This document shows, in pieces, positions 29,497 to 40,319 of a stretch of DNA of 64,000 nt. The translations under genes and the position numbers were made by a program. Within the stretch, counting starts at the first letter, position 1, and the number at the start of each line of letters is the position of its first letter. The notes below the pieces were generated by a model. It searched no databases. It was not told the origin of the DNA and worked only from the letters and a program-made list of their open reading frames with translations. Source of the stretch: Melanopsichium pennsylvanicum (Eukaryota > Basidiomycota > Ustilaginomycetes > Ustilaginales); NCBI GenBank assembly GCA_900208305.1, contig OAPG01000010.1, positions 124,001-188,000 of the forward strand. Reading direction: 5' to 3'.

Positions 29497-29891
29497 CTTG
29501 TATCGTGTGAGGGTGTGGTATGTTTGAAGCAAGAGGAATGAAGGTGGACATGGTAACAAGATGAGCTGCTTCCTATAATATGACAATCCGCTTTGACCGG
29601 GTTCCGGAAAAGATCGCCCGATTTGTTTTTTTTATCAATAATGATCGGAATGTGAGATGTATCACCGATTTGGAAAAAGATTGCGCCTCCACACCAACAC
29701 TCACACCAAATGGAATTTTGGCGCACAAACCCGCTTTGTAGATTTACTTTACTGTACTCTCTTTTGCTTTTTCTTCGACTCAGCATTTCACTCTCTCCCT
29801 ATCATCGATACGTATCCACCATTTCGAGCAACTTCATCTTAAAACGTCACTTTAAACCAAACTCACATCTGGTTCGGCAAGATACAGTGAC
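29497..29891. other. Divergent promoter region
   Basis: About 400 bp between the CX9C gene and the TRIP4-like gene, shared promoter. Nothing further identified. Confidence 0.4.
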
Positions 29892-31421
29892 ATGGCCAAG
29901 AACAGCGCTGTGTGGATAGATCAGCTCGTCTCACTGCTCGGTCTCGACACCGAAACAGTTCGGACGCAGATCCTTCCTTTTCTCGATTCGCACGATGACG
30001 AACTATCCCTACGTACGCATCTCGAAGGTCTCGTAGGCACCGACACTCCGCTTTCAAAGAACTTCATTCGCGACTTTACACGGTCTCGATTCCCTCGGCA
30101 GGTAAACACATCTTCAGCATCAGGTTCTACTACGCCAACACGCACAACCTCAGCGGTACACAGATCGAGTACGAATGTGGCAGGCGCAACCAAAAAGAGG
30201 GGCACAAAGACCCTATCAGAACGAGCAGGTAATGGAAAACAGCTGCAAGCACGAAGGATTCAAGGAGGAGAAGGGGATGAGAACGAAGAAGAAAGATTGG
30301 CCAAGTTGGCCGAAGCTTTTGGTGGCATGGGCACCGTGTATCGAAAGAAGACGGGTGAGGACGATTTTTTCGCCGGTACAAAGGGAAAGAAGGGCAAGCA
30401 GCCTGGCAGTCGGACTCCTACCTCCTTGGAGCCTCAACCCATTCCTGTACCTGCCTTTCAGCCAGAGAAAATGGCTGCCGTCGTTAACCCTCAGGCGATA
30501 GCATCACCACATCACGCTCTGGTAGAACACGAAGAATCGAGACCACCCCCGCCACCAACTTCAGAGATGCTTGCGATTGACACGGTCCTCACTGAGCTCA
30601 CCTCCACCACTCCTTTCACCTCTTCAGCATGTTCTTCTACTGCCCTCAATCGCAAAATGTGCTTCTGTCACGGCCATACACATGCTCTGGCACCCTACGC
30701 ACCTCTGTGCTACTCTTGCGGCCTTGTCCTCTGCGTAGCGATCCACCCATCTCCACTTAGCCCCCTTTCCGCCTGTCCTTCATGCTCTGCTTCTCCATTG
30801 CTGGGCGCTGCGGCGCGATCAGATCTTGTCGCCAAACTCTCTGCTGAGCGAGACATATTGTTCGAACAGCAGCTGTTGCAGATTCAACTTGAACGAGAAC
30901 AAAAAAAGCTGATCAAGGCATCGAATAAGAGTGCTAGGGAAGAGGAAGCCGCATTGTTTCCTGAGTTGGGCATGAATCCAAGTAAAGGTGCAAGTGGGAA
31001 CGGCAGCGCTGCGACGTTGGGTCATGGTGGACCGGTGATGGGAAAGCATGGTGCGCTTCAAAAAGCGAAAGCGATCGCAGGCGAGGCAGGGAGAACCGCA
31101 AAAGTGCTCAGTCTCGATATGAAGACCCACAAAGTCAAGCAACATACAAAAGTGTCGAGACCCAAACCAGTTGCAGTGAAACAAGAGAATGTTGAGGTGG
31201 ACAAAGTTGAGAAGGAGGAGGTCAGTGATCCATTTGTGGGCGTCGACGGGTCGCGATTGGTTAGGGATGAATTCGATGATGGGATGCGAGCCAACGGTGC
31301 TGTTACTGGGAAGAATGTGAAAGGCAGAGATTGGGATAAGGAAGGGGAGAAGATCCCGTCCCGAAGCTGGACTTTCCAAGGGAGGCAATGGGGTTTGCGG
31401 CCGACACAACCTGTTCAGTAA
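29892..31421 (+). CDS. TRIP4/ASC-1-like protein (Rqt4-type ribosome quality control factor)
   Basis: 509 aa, intronless. The N-terminus (WIDQLVSLLGLDTETVRTQI, then HLEGLVGTDTPLSKNFIRDF) is the conserved helical region of TRIP4-type proteins. At about residues 255-300 lies a C2HC5 zinc finger: CFCHGHTHALAPYAPLCYSC, GLVLC and CPSC provide the cysteines and histidines. The rest is charged and probably disordered, with a conserved-looking C-terminal patch (RDEFDDGMRAN, SRSWTFQGRQWG). In human the protein is part of the ASC-1 complex; in yeast Rqt4 helps the RQT complex split collided ribosomes. I infer that role here from the zinc finger and N-terminus. Confidence 0.85.
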   Translation: MAKNSAVWIDQLVSLLGLDTETVRTQILPFLDSHDDELSLRTHLEGLVGTDTPLSKNFIRDFTRSRFPRQVNTSSASGSTTPTRTTSAVHRSSTNVAGATKKRGTKTLSERAGNGKQLQARRIQGGEGDENEEERLAKLAEAFGGMGTVYRKKTGEDDFFAGTKGKKGKQPGSRTPTSLEPQPIPVPAFQPEKMAAVVNPQAIASPHHALVEHEESRPPPPPTSEMLAIDTVLTELTSTTPFTSSACSSTALNRKMCFCHGHTHALAPYAPLCYSCGLVLCVAIHPSPLSPLSACPSCSASPLLGAAARSDLVAKLSAERDILFEQQLLQIQLEREQKKLIKASNKSAREEEAALFPELGMNPSKGASGNGSAATLGHGGPVMGKHGALQKAKAIAGEAGRTAKVLSLDMKTHKVKQHTKVSRPKPVAVKQENVEVDKVEKEEVSDPFVGVDGSRLVRDEFDDGMRANGAVTGKNVKGRDWDKEGEKIPSRSWTFQGRQWGLRPTQPVQ

Positions 31422-31691
31422 GGTACAGCGGCGAAAATCTCTGATCTCGAAATTCCAAGATATTCACTAGTAGGTTGACTACGTTTTTTTTTTTTTTTTG
31501 ATTTGGATGTGGATGCGTGTGAGGCGGCAATGTCGGCAAGCGGCTGGCAAAGAATGCTGCACAAGGCAGCCGCCGGTCAAGTTATGCCATGCACGCCAAA
31601 CAACGTTCACTCAACGGCAATGTGCGGGGACGGAGCCGCTCGCAAAACGTCACAACCCCGAAAACGCAAGAAAGCCCGGAAGAGAAACCAG

Positions 31692-31764
31692 AAAAAAAAA
31701 AAAAAAAAAAAAAAACTGGAGAAGAGGCTCTTTTTTTTTTCTTTTTTTTTCTTTTTTTCTTTTT
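31692..31764. repeat. A24 run followed by T-rich tract
   Basis: Twenty-four A residues at 31692-31715, then a T-rich tract broken by single C residues from about 31730. The two could pair as a foldback. Confidence 0.9.
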
Positions 31765-32221
31765 TGCCGAGCATGTGCAGGTGGAAAAGTAGCATTTACA
31801 TTACTCAGACTCTCCTCTGACACAGATTGCTACTTGTCTCTGTAAGAAGCGTTCTGAATGGTCTTTGTTCTGAACTTGCAAAGGGTTTATAAATAGAGCA
31901 TATGACATGCAAAGTACTGTAGTCAAGATTGCAAAAAGTCTGTCTCCAAAAGTGAGAGTAGGTGCTCCAAAGGAATTGGTAGAGTACATAACCCATCCAA
32001 TCCCCTTGACCCTGCAAAAACCCTGCACTGGAGCATGTACCAGCAAGAATCAATTGAAAGAAGGAGCCATCATTCATAAATAACCTATTTTGAGGAGTGA
32101 CAGACATAACAGTTTTACTTGGGATGAGCTGTAATGACTTGAGGACATGGTGAGGCACAAAGTCAGCTTGTTATACTCTCTAGCTGCATTAGACAGCAGC
32201 TTTCTGCACCAGCACCTTTCC

Positions 32222-32271
<50 letters not shown>
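32222..32271. repeat. (CT)n-(CA)n compound microsatellite
   Basis: About ten CT units directly followed by about fifteen CA units; likely polymorphic. Confidence 0.95.
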
Positions 32272-32272
<1 letters not shown>

Positions 32273-33066
32273 CCAAATGATTCACATGGATTTATGGAAA
32301 AACTAGAAGTCCTGTTGTCATGATAAATAACCATGAGCAAATAAAATCAGCATGTGTCTCACTCAAATTTTGAACACATTGGTATTATATATTCTGCATT
32401 TGGCTTAGGCTGATAAATGTACCGGCGAATTTTACTTGTGAATAATGCGGAAAGGAATGTGTGTTGTGTTACGTTTGCTGTACACTGTGGTGCAGTCTTG
32501 TTTAAATTCAAGTTTTTGAATACATTGACACTTTTTATATCACATTTTTAGAGAAAATAGTCGTCTGAAATTATACAATTTGGAATCAAACACCAAATTT
32601 GGTTACACCTTTAACGACACCATCAGCTTCATCTCATCCCATCTTTGTTCTTTGCCTTTCCCTTTTCCTTTCCCTTTGCCTTTGCCTTTGCCCACCCTTC
32701 ATCATTCATCTGGTTGCTTTCTTATCCGACGCTCGCTTTGATTTCTGCCCCCACTTCAACACAACTCAACAACTCAGCTTGGCTACAGTTTCACGCTCAT
32801 ACCCACCAACAATCAAACAACCAACCATCCACCACCCTATCATTGCACTTGAATCACTCCCGTTCATATTCTCCTTTTAGTGCCTCATCACTTGATAATC
32901 TTCAAATACCACAACTCTCTCTTTTGCATCTCTCGGCTTCGATTCACTCAACAACCACTTAACATATCTTTATCGACACTCAGAATCCACACCTGACTAT
33001 CTTTTCGCTACAGCATCTAGTCCGAATTGAATCACTAGTCAACCACTCTCAACCATACTCTCAACC

Positions 33067-35170
33067 ATGACCAACATCGCGTCCTGCGTCCATGTCTCTT
33101 TCAGACGCGTCGAACGAGTAGCAGATTGGATCACTGGCTGTGCTGGACCTGTATTCGTTCTCATCTGCATCACCCTCGTCCTCGGTGGAATATGGACCTT
33201 TTTCACCACCATGTTCTTCACCTTAGCACCCGTACCATCAGAGCTATCCAAACTCTTTCACACTTACTCACCCGCGCATATCGTTCTCGGTCTTATCCCA
33301 ACTCTCTTGGATTCGATAACAAAAGATCCAATCCCAACTCTACGCTTCTTCTCCTGGCTCATCCTGTGCTGCTATATCGTATACAGCATTGCATGGCATT
33401 ACTACATGGCTTGCACAGTATCACCAGGATCCGTCTGCGAAGGTCTGGGTGATACAGTACCAGAACGAAGGAATGGGCCAGGCAGTCATATCTGGTGGTC
33501 CAGGTATAGGAGCAGGGCGGCCAAGGCAAGTGGACCAAGAATGCATGACCTCAAAAGTGCGCACAGTCATACGTCGGGTCACAATGCAGAACAGCACGAG
33601 CCTGCAGCACCAGTACGAATAAGCTCAGTGGCGGATCTCAGAAAGCTCAACAAAGCACTCGATGGTTTGCATACTGACCGCGCCAGAAGCGCGAGTGTTA
33701 CTGCGAGCGTTAGTACCAGTTGCTCAAATGCGGACAAGACTCCTTCGGCAGCAGTGGTGGGATCGCACAGATCAAGCACCAGTAGCGAGGCTAGCATACC
33801 CAGATTGCCCAAGAGCGACCTGCCGTTGAGCATTCACGACGTCAATCCTACCGTCTTCACCTCGCTTACACCGTTCGACAAAGAATCACCCAACAATCCT
33901 TTCTTTCCTCGCATTGTACAAACCAAACCCACCAGCATCAACAACAGCAACCTCTCTCACCTCAATACCATCAGTCACCAAGACCAAGAGGAAGCATCCG
34001 AGATCGACCAAGACGATCAAGACCTCTTCCCACTAGCTGGCATGTGTCGCAAATGCCCCACCATCCCTCTTGTCAAAGCGCTCACCGTGCTTCCTCCCGA
34101 ACTGCGCAAAGTCGAGAAACAGATCCGCACCGCACCACCTTCGCAAACATTCACATCAAACCTTTCTCCCGAAGACATGGATGAAGGAGAAGCAGAAGTC
34201 CGTGGTTGGCTAGGCCATGCTTCGGCCGAAAAGCTCGTGGCTCCACCCAAACCCGAGCGTGCTCATCACTGCCGAGCGTGCAAAACATGTACGCTCAAGT
34301 TTGACCATCATTGTCCTTGGATCAACCAGTGTGTTGGGTTGGGTAACGAACGCTACTTTGTTCTGTTCATGTCGTGGTTAAGCTTTGGATGCATGATCGT
34401 GCTGTATTCGGGGTACGGAATCATGAGGACAAGTTTGAGTTGGAAGCAGGATTGGGAGTTTGCGTATACGCCAAGGGTGTTGGTCATGTTACTGTTCATT
34501 CTGGCGTTGGTGATGGGATTGGCGCTTGGAGTCATGGCTGGTTGGCAAGTGATTTTGATCGGGAGAGGAGAGACGAGTGTCGAATCACAAGATAATGGTA
34601 AGTAGCCCCCCTTCTCTTCCATTGAAAAAAAAACATGCATCTCGGGATTCAGCATGCACAGACAATCGTTGTCGGATGCCCAAATGCTAATTCGACCCTG
34701 TCCACTGCCTTGTCCACGTTCTTGCGATACTTTCCAAGCAGCACACTACCGCGAACTGGCAAAGAAACGCGGTCAAGAGTTTATCAACGTGTACGACATT
34801 GGTTGGCGGCGCAATATAGAGCTCTTCTTCAACGTTGGACCAGGATCACCTTTGTAAGTTCTCGCTCGTCCTTGTTTGTTTTGATCCGACGTGGTTTTCA
34901 TTGACTGACAACCAAACTTTTCTTTTGATTCACGTTGATTGGTATAGCGGGTGGTACACAATGCTCCTGCCGATGCGAGTGCCACCTTATTCGGACGGAT
35001 GGCATTTCGCCAAACGACGCGGACTTAACGGCAAACATGCGGGCATTGAGCTTCAGGAACAGCTCACTGATGAAGAATTCGACGACCAACACTACGACGC
35101 CCAGCCTGCATCCCAGTCACGGTCACAGACTGAACCCAACCCTACCGCGCCTGTCCAAACTTCTGCTTAA
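33067..35170 (+). CDS. DHHC palmitoyltransferase (two introns)
   Basis: Exon 1 33067-34597, intron 34598-34741 (GTAAGT...AGCAG), exon 2 34742-34853, intron 34854-34947 (GTAAGT...TATAG), exon 3 34948-35170; 621 aa with whole codons. S-acyltransferase of the zDHHC family. Two N-terminal membrane segments (at about 25-55 and 90-120) precede a long variable cytosolic insert. The cysteine-rich domain follows, [20 protein letters not shown] then [12 protein letters not shown], with the catalytic DHHC as FDHHCPW. Two more membrane helices come next, then GRGETSVES, the TTxE-like motif region. After splicing, [20 protein letters not shown] and [20 protein letters not shown] give the typical C-terminal PaCCT-like part. 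It palmitoylates membrane proteins; closest layout is the Pfa3/ZDHHC16-like group, which I infer only loosely. Confidence 0.9.
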
Positions 35171-36259
35171 CATAGCAGCACTGTTAATGGTTCAAAAATA
35201 GGCGCGGTACACTGTACAATACAAGCGCAGGTTAGCATGTTGGTCTCACTTTTTGCTTGTGTTTTTTTTGTTTTTGTTTTTTTTTTCCCCCTGTTTTTGT
35301 TAGCTGTTGCTGTCACTACTGTATACCCTAATACCACTTTGTTTCTCAGAGCATCAGATTGGGCGCAAAGAACCAATTCAAGAAAGCAAAAAAGGGCGAA
35401 TGGGGTCGATCAAGTGAAACCTAGAGAAAAAGGCAAGGACCGAAGTTGGCCGATGAGCGAGGTCGGACCGACGTCTTCCGATCGCTCAAGCTTTCCAATT
35501 GAAGCCAAGCGAATTTGAGATGCTGAAAACAAGTGGGAAAGACAAGAGTGATTGAGCTGTCGAAAGCTGAATGACCACTTATGTTATAGTATACGTTTGT
35601 GCATGATAGAATGAGCACGTTGCCCTTTGACGTGCATATCATAACGAGTCAAATTCACCGCAGAATCCAAAACTACGCCGGTCAACCTCGACGCACGTTC
35701 TTTCCATGCACGAATCATTATTAATTTAGTAAATCTATAGGGTACACACAGCGACAACACCTTTGCCTCGCATATCTCATGCACACCTATCATAACACCA
35801 ACTTTACTTGTACCACTTTGTACTTCTTGACTTCATCTTGGCAAAGATCCTGCGTGACAATCAGACCTATTTCAGCAAGGACGATCCAATGGATGAAAAA
35901 GCAACACCAAAAAACAGCGCCGACTTGACCGATGCATGGAAACAACGTTGCTTCTCTCCTCGTCCTGACTCGCCGGTCATGTCTTGATTTCCAAACTCCG
36001 AGATCTGCGCTGCATTTCTCTGGACGCATATGCGAGAGTTTGTGTCGAAGCTAGCTAGGCTCGCTTACCTCTGTCCACGTTGTAATCCTTCCCAACCGTA
36101 CCTGCTGCCGTTCAGTGGTCTAGCAGTAGAGCAATGGTACGATGGTGATGAGAAGCAGCACGCCAAAGTTTTAAATAGCCAGACTTGATGGTAGAAAACA
36201 TGGATAGAATCATCACCATCTTCATCAGCACCTTCTGCGACATTTTGGTCTATACCAAA
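35171..36259. other. Intergenic, no gene supported
   Basis: About 1.1 kb. T-rich stretch at about 35259-35287. Short open frames on both strands lack homology. Confidence 0.4.
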
Positions 36260-37691
36260 ATGAGCACTGCCGTCTCTGCTACGCCCTTCCCGGGTGTGTT
36301 CAACTCCAGTACCACACCTGCTGGTCTTCCTTGGGACACTTATAGTAAGTCAACATATGTCCGCAACCACATTCCTCTGAGCTCAATTTCAATTGTGTTT
36401 CAACTGACTCCGATCATGATCGCCACCGTTGCCGCTAGACTATTGCAATGCACCCCACGTTAACGCTGCCCACTACGAGCGCCCTTCTCAGGCCAAGAAC
36501 GCCAAGCTCGTCTTTGTCAATGTAGTTCAGCGTCACCACAAGCGCACCCCGGACAACCTCTATCCTAACGAAAACATCTTCAATCCCGCCGCTGGCTGGG
36601 ATTGCTCCAACTACCACCAAATCTCTTACGGTGTTGGTGCCAAGGAGGACTCCAACCTCCAAGGCCACGGAATTTATCGCAAGATCGAGAACCCCTCATG
36701 GCACCCTTTGAACAGCTTGATATGGAATGGCACTTGCGATCAGGGAATGTTGACCGCCGACGGTCTTCGTGATTCCATCAAGCACGGTCGCGATTTCTAC
36801 TCTGTGTATGGTCCTTGGGGTAAGAACCCTCTGTTGCATAATGGTGTCAACAAGCGCGATGTTTACTTTAGGACTTCCAACAGTGACCGAACTTATCAGG
36901 TCTCTGGTGGTCTGATCGCAGGTATGGATGGTCACACGGTTCCCGGTGAATTTCCCGTTCACCAACAGCCAAGTAACATGGACGACATTGTTCCCAGTTA
37001 CAGCTGTAGCTACGCCGATGATTTCCGTAACGACGAGCAGAACCTTGCCGCTTGGACCGACCACCTGAATAGCAAGGCTTCTCTCTTCTCTGCTTTGAAC
37101 AATGTGGTTGGCACTGCTAGTCAGAGCGCTTGGAACAGTTGGATCGATCACCACTTTGATGCCATGGCTTCACGTCAATGCCATGGTCACGAATTGCCCA
37201 AGAACCCCACCACTGGTCAGGCTATCACTCAGGATCTCGCCAATCAGGCTTACAACGAGGGTCACTGGGAGTACGACTACATCTGGAACTCTGGTTCTGG
37301 CGCTGATAATTACGTCAAATATGGCTTTGGCGTCTTCATCCAAGAACTTAGCCGCAACTTGCACCGTTTTGTCACAGGTGAGGACAAGTACAAACTCAAG
37401 TACTATGTGGGTCATGATGGTACCATGGTTCGTTTGTACAAATCTTTGGGTCTCACCGGTCAATTCAAGTGGCCTGCTATGGGATCCGAGGTGGTTTTTG
37501 AGGTGTACCAACAAAATGCACAACACTTTGTTCGTATTCTCAAGGATGGTAAAACCATGCAAACCGTGATTAAAGATTTGGCTAGTGATGATCAGGGTAA
37601 TATCAGCTGGACTCCTCTGTCCAAGCTTATCAAATATCTCAATTCCAGAGTTCCCAATGATATTTATTCCAAGTGCGTTCTTGGACAGTAG
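36260..37691 (+). CDS. Histidine phosphatase superfamily (clade 2) protein, one intron
   Basis: Exon 1 36260-36344, intron 36345-36438 (GTAAGT...GCTAG), exon 2 36439-37691; 445 aa. The catalytic N-terminal motif is VVQRHHKRTPDN, a variant of the RHGxRxP signature in which Gly is replaced by His. The C-terminal catalytic pair is YYVGHDGTMVRLY (HD motif). Between them are GMLTADGLRDSIKHG, RDVYFRTSNSDRTYQVSG and cysteines likely to pair. This is the layout of acid phosphatases and phytases of clade 2. No signal peptide is visible with this start; an upstream in-frame ATG at 36188 would add a moderately hydrophobic segment. Substrate unknown. Confidence 0.85.
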
Positions 37692-38161
37692 ATCATGTTT
37701 TACAGCTTACCGTCTTTCTGCATGAGGACACTTTCATCTTTGCAAATCTTGCTTCTATTCTCTCTCGTTCATCCTTTTAATTATGTTCACATCCGTCCTA
37801 CGATTTCCTCAACACGAGATATCACTTAACTGTACACTGCGACTACTTCCCATTAGCGCAGTGGAAACCCATCAAATCTCACCTTTACCTTTTTTTAAAC
37901 CCCCCCCCCCCCCCCCCCTTTGTCTGACTTCGTCTTCTCTCGTTCCGCCTACAACCTTGTTTTAATACGCTCTTTTAATATTCATCCTCTCACTTGTTTT
38001 GTTTGACTCTTAGATTTTGGTCGTAAAAACACATTGCAGAAATGCAAACCATTTACTTATACTCTCGTTCATAAGAATTCCCCTTTTTAAGTTAAATCAG
38101 AATTACAGTATCTATCGCGTTTTTTTTTTTTAGAAAAAAAAGAATGTATATATATAGTAAT
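37692..38161. other. Convergent spacer with poly(C) run
   Basis: A run of 19 C residues at 37900-37918 and A/T-rich stretches (38119-38158). No gene seen. Confidence 0.5.
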
Positions 38162-39736
38162 CTAGGAATTTCCAGCGACTTTTGTGATGAGGATCGAATT
38201 GGGCACTTGCGCATGTACCAATTTCAAAATGTTGGCCGAGAGTGCCACCACCAATACCAAGCAACCCCAAGCGGTCAACGCTATCGCAGCTTTTCTAAGC
38301 CTCGAATTAGGCTCATCTGCAAACAAGGACGCGTACAGCACACCAGGAAGGATAAAGCTAATGGTGGTGCTACCCACCGAGCCAACGAAGCCGAGAATGA
38401 TGGAGAGATCGTCGACAACAAGCGAGATAATGAAGGTGGTGCTGAGAATGCCGGCTGTCATGAGACACCATTTTGCCAAAGGAATGTCTTCGTCTGAATC
38501 TTGAGATTGTAATGGTTGTTGTTGTTGAGAATATTGTGGTGACGTGCGAGATTGAGATAATGCATCTTCTTCGTCTCTATAAGGCTCTATGGTGTCATGA
38601 TTATCTTGATCGTCTTGATCGTCGCATAGCTCGTCATGGCGAATGAGAATCGCACTTGCTGCAGCATCGTCCAAAATTTGCTGCCTCCTGCTCGCTTTTG
38701 ACAAGACCTTATCCAAACTCGCCCTGCATGGATGCACTTGGAGCGGATAGCTAAAAATGGTCAAGATGATGATGCTTACCCTTCCAAAGCAAACAAAGAG
38801 GCTTGTGCTTGGGTACATGGCGATGATATTGTCACCGACATTGTTGCCAAAGCTGAGATAACCTAGAACCCCGACAATGAGGTATACCACCCCACCGGTG
38901 CCGATTGAAGATCCGATCGCCGTGTTCACTCGTCCTTGCACATTTTGGAAAAGCTCGTTGTACACCGGCAACATGTTCTGTGCGCATGTGAAAGCAAACA
39001 CAAACACTGGAAAAATGCTGATGGTGTGATATGATACGTTGATCAACTCGACCTCACCTTTGGGTGGAAGCGATGCTTTGGCGTCAGAGCTGAAACTGTA
39101 ATGGAGCACGATGATGACCAAGTAGAATACGGCTAGCAGACTGAGATAGCTTGTGTGACGGAGTGAATCAAGTCTTCTGAGGAAACAGAGTGGGATGAGG
39201 AAGAAGATGAGAGCAAGAATCCAGAAAGATCTATCGAGAAAGAGGGTGGGAATCTGGTCAGGGTCCCTGTGGAAGGCGCGGAAGAAGCTGATGATGACTT
39301 GAGGCATGAGCTGGCCACAAATGATGAGGTAGGAGATGCTGACACCGTAACATTTGAGTGCTATCGCAAGGTCAAAGTACCAAGCACCTGCAGGTAATGC
39401 TTGGCTTGCGATTGTGAAGAAGGAGTTCTTCCTTCCACCCACCCTAGCTGCACATCGGGTGAGCAAATAAAGGCCAAGCGCGGCAGTGAAGCCACAAAAG
39501 CAGATAAGAAAAGCACCTAGAAGAAGACCGGTGTACTTGAATGCGCCGGGAGTGGCAAGCATGCCAGTGCCAATGATGGTATTGGTGAGGTTACTAATGC
39601 TGGATGCTAGACTGGCTGAACCTTCGCGATAGGTGGATGCTGTAGAGACCACGCGTTGGCTGCGACGATGGGAGGGGTTACGTGTACTGGGAAGAGGCCG
39701 GCCAAGCTCATCTTGAGCATATGTGAGGGTGACCAT
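38162..39736 (-). CDS. Vacuolar-type amino acid transporter (AAAP/AVT family)
   Basis: 524 aa, intronless; start taken at ATG 39736 rather than the TTG two codons upstream. About eleven hydrophobic segments. The first carries the family signature SNLTNTIIGTGMLATPGAFK; later landmarks include FPVFVFAFTCAQNMLPVYNE and GVLGYLSFGNNVGDNIIAMY. A hydrophilic loop of about 80 residues rich in Asp/Gln/Ser (DQDDQDNHD, SQQQQPLQSQ) lies between the eighth and ninth segments. The pattern fits AVT6/SLC38-like transporters that export neutral or acidic amino acids from the vacuole or across membranes by proton coupling. Substrate not predictable. Confidence 0.88.
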   Translation of the reverse strand: MVTLTYAQDELGRPLPSTRNPSHRRSQRVVSTASTYREGSASLASSISNLTNTIIGTGMLATPGAFKYTGLLLGAFLICFCGFTAALGLYLLTRCAARVGGRKNSFFTIASQALPAGAWYFDLAIALKCYGVSISYLIICGQLMPQVIISFFRAFHRDPDQIPTLFLDRSFWILALIFFLIPLCFLRRLDSLRHTSYLSLLAVFYLVIIVLHYSFSSDAKASLPPKGEVELINVSYHTISIFPVFVFAFTCAQNMLPVYNELFQNVQGRVNTAIGSSIGTGGVVYLIVGVLGYLSFGNNVGDNIIAMYPSTSLFVCFGRVSIIILTIFSYPLQVHPCRASLDKVLSKASRRQQILDDAAASAILIRHDELCDDQDDQDNHDTIEPYRDEEDALSQSRTSPQYSQQQQPLQSQDSDEDIPLAKWCLMTAGILSTTFIISLVVDDLSIILGFVGSVGSTTISFILPGVLYASLFADEPNSRLRKAAIALTAWGCLVLVVALSANILKLVHAQVPNSILITKVAGNS

Positions 39737-40319
39737 CACCAATATTATACGTTGATTGTGTAGTGATAAGGAGCAAGAACCTGGACCGTCAGTTGGACAG
39801 GATCTAGTCGATATGCGTAGCTTGCGAGATTAGATTTGAGCAATGAAGATAAGAAGTGGCGCCTCTCCTGAATCGAGGTTGCGTGATGAGTGGCGCCATA
39901 CAGATGTGTTCAAGGTCGATGATACAAGATCACGTTTGAAGGTACCGTATGCATATGGATGAGTGTCACAAACCTACTCGAACAATGAAATATGGCATGC
40001 ATTCTGTATTGTGCTGAATTATCGTGGACTTTATTTTATTAAATTTTGTTGAGGTGAGTGATTTAACAACATAGTACGAATTTTCAACATCGAGCGGAAG
40101 TGGAGGAATCGAGATGCATACATGAATTTACAGTATCCTTTGTGACTCAGCCATTCTTTGCTTTGTGCTCGCTTCTTTCCCACCATATCACCAGCGGTCT
40201 AATCCAGTAGAGCGCTATTTTGCTACAGCAAGCATGGCTCAAATTCAAAAGCCATTAGGAAAGATGGTCCGGATACCATTCATTAAATCATAGTATCAAG
40301 TTGCTCGGCTCGCCTCAAC
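39737..40319. other. Divergent promoter between the transporter and REV1
   Basis: About 580 bp of non-coding sequence; an A/T-rich stretch lies near 40030-40055. No gene seen. Confidence 0.4.

Larger units (their letters stand above)
31422..33066. other. Long intergenic region rich in simple repeats
   Basis: 1.6 kb with no supported gene. It holds an A-run and T-tracts at 31692-31764 and a (CT)n(CA)n microsatellite at 32222-32271. A C/T-rich leader of several hundred bases precedes the ATG at 33067. Confidence 0.5.

Noticed and set aside
30378..30386. ACAAAGGGA, identical to the smut pheromone-response element bound by Prf1
   Set aside because: It lies inside the coding sequence of the TRIP4-like gene, single copy, far from any promoter; expected by chance in 64 kb.
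31498..31845. Overlapping lysine/phenylalanine-rich open frames
   Set aside because: They are translations of poly(A) and poly(T) tracts in intergenic DNA.
36115..36160. tRNA-like string (GTGGTCTAGCAGTAGAGCAATGG)
   Set aside because: No T arm, B box or pairing acceptor stem follows.
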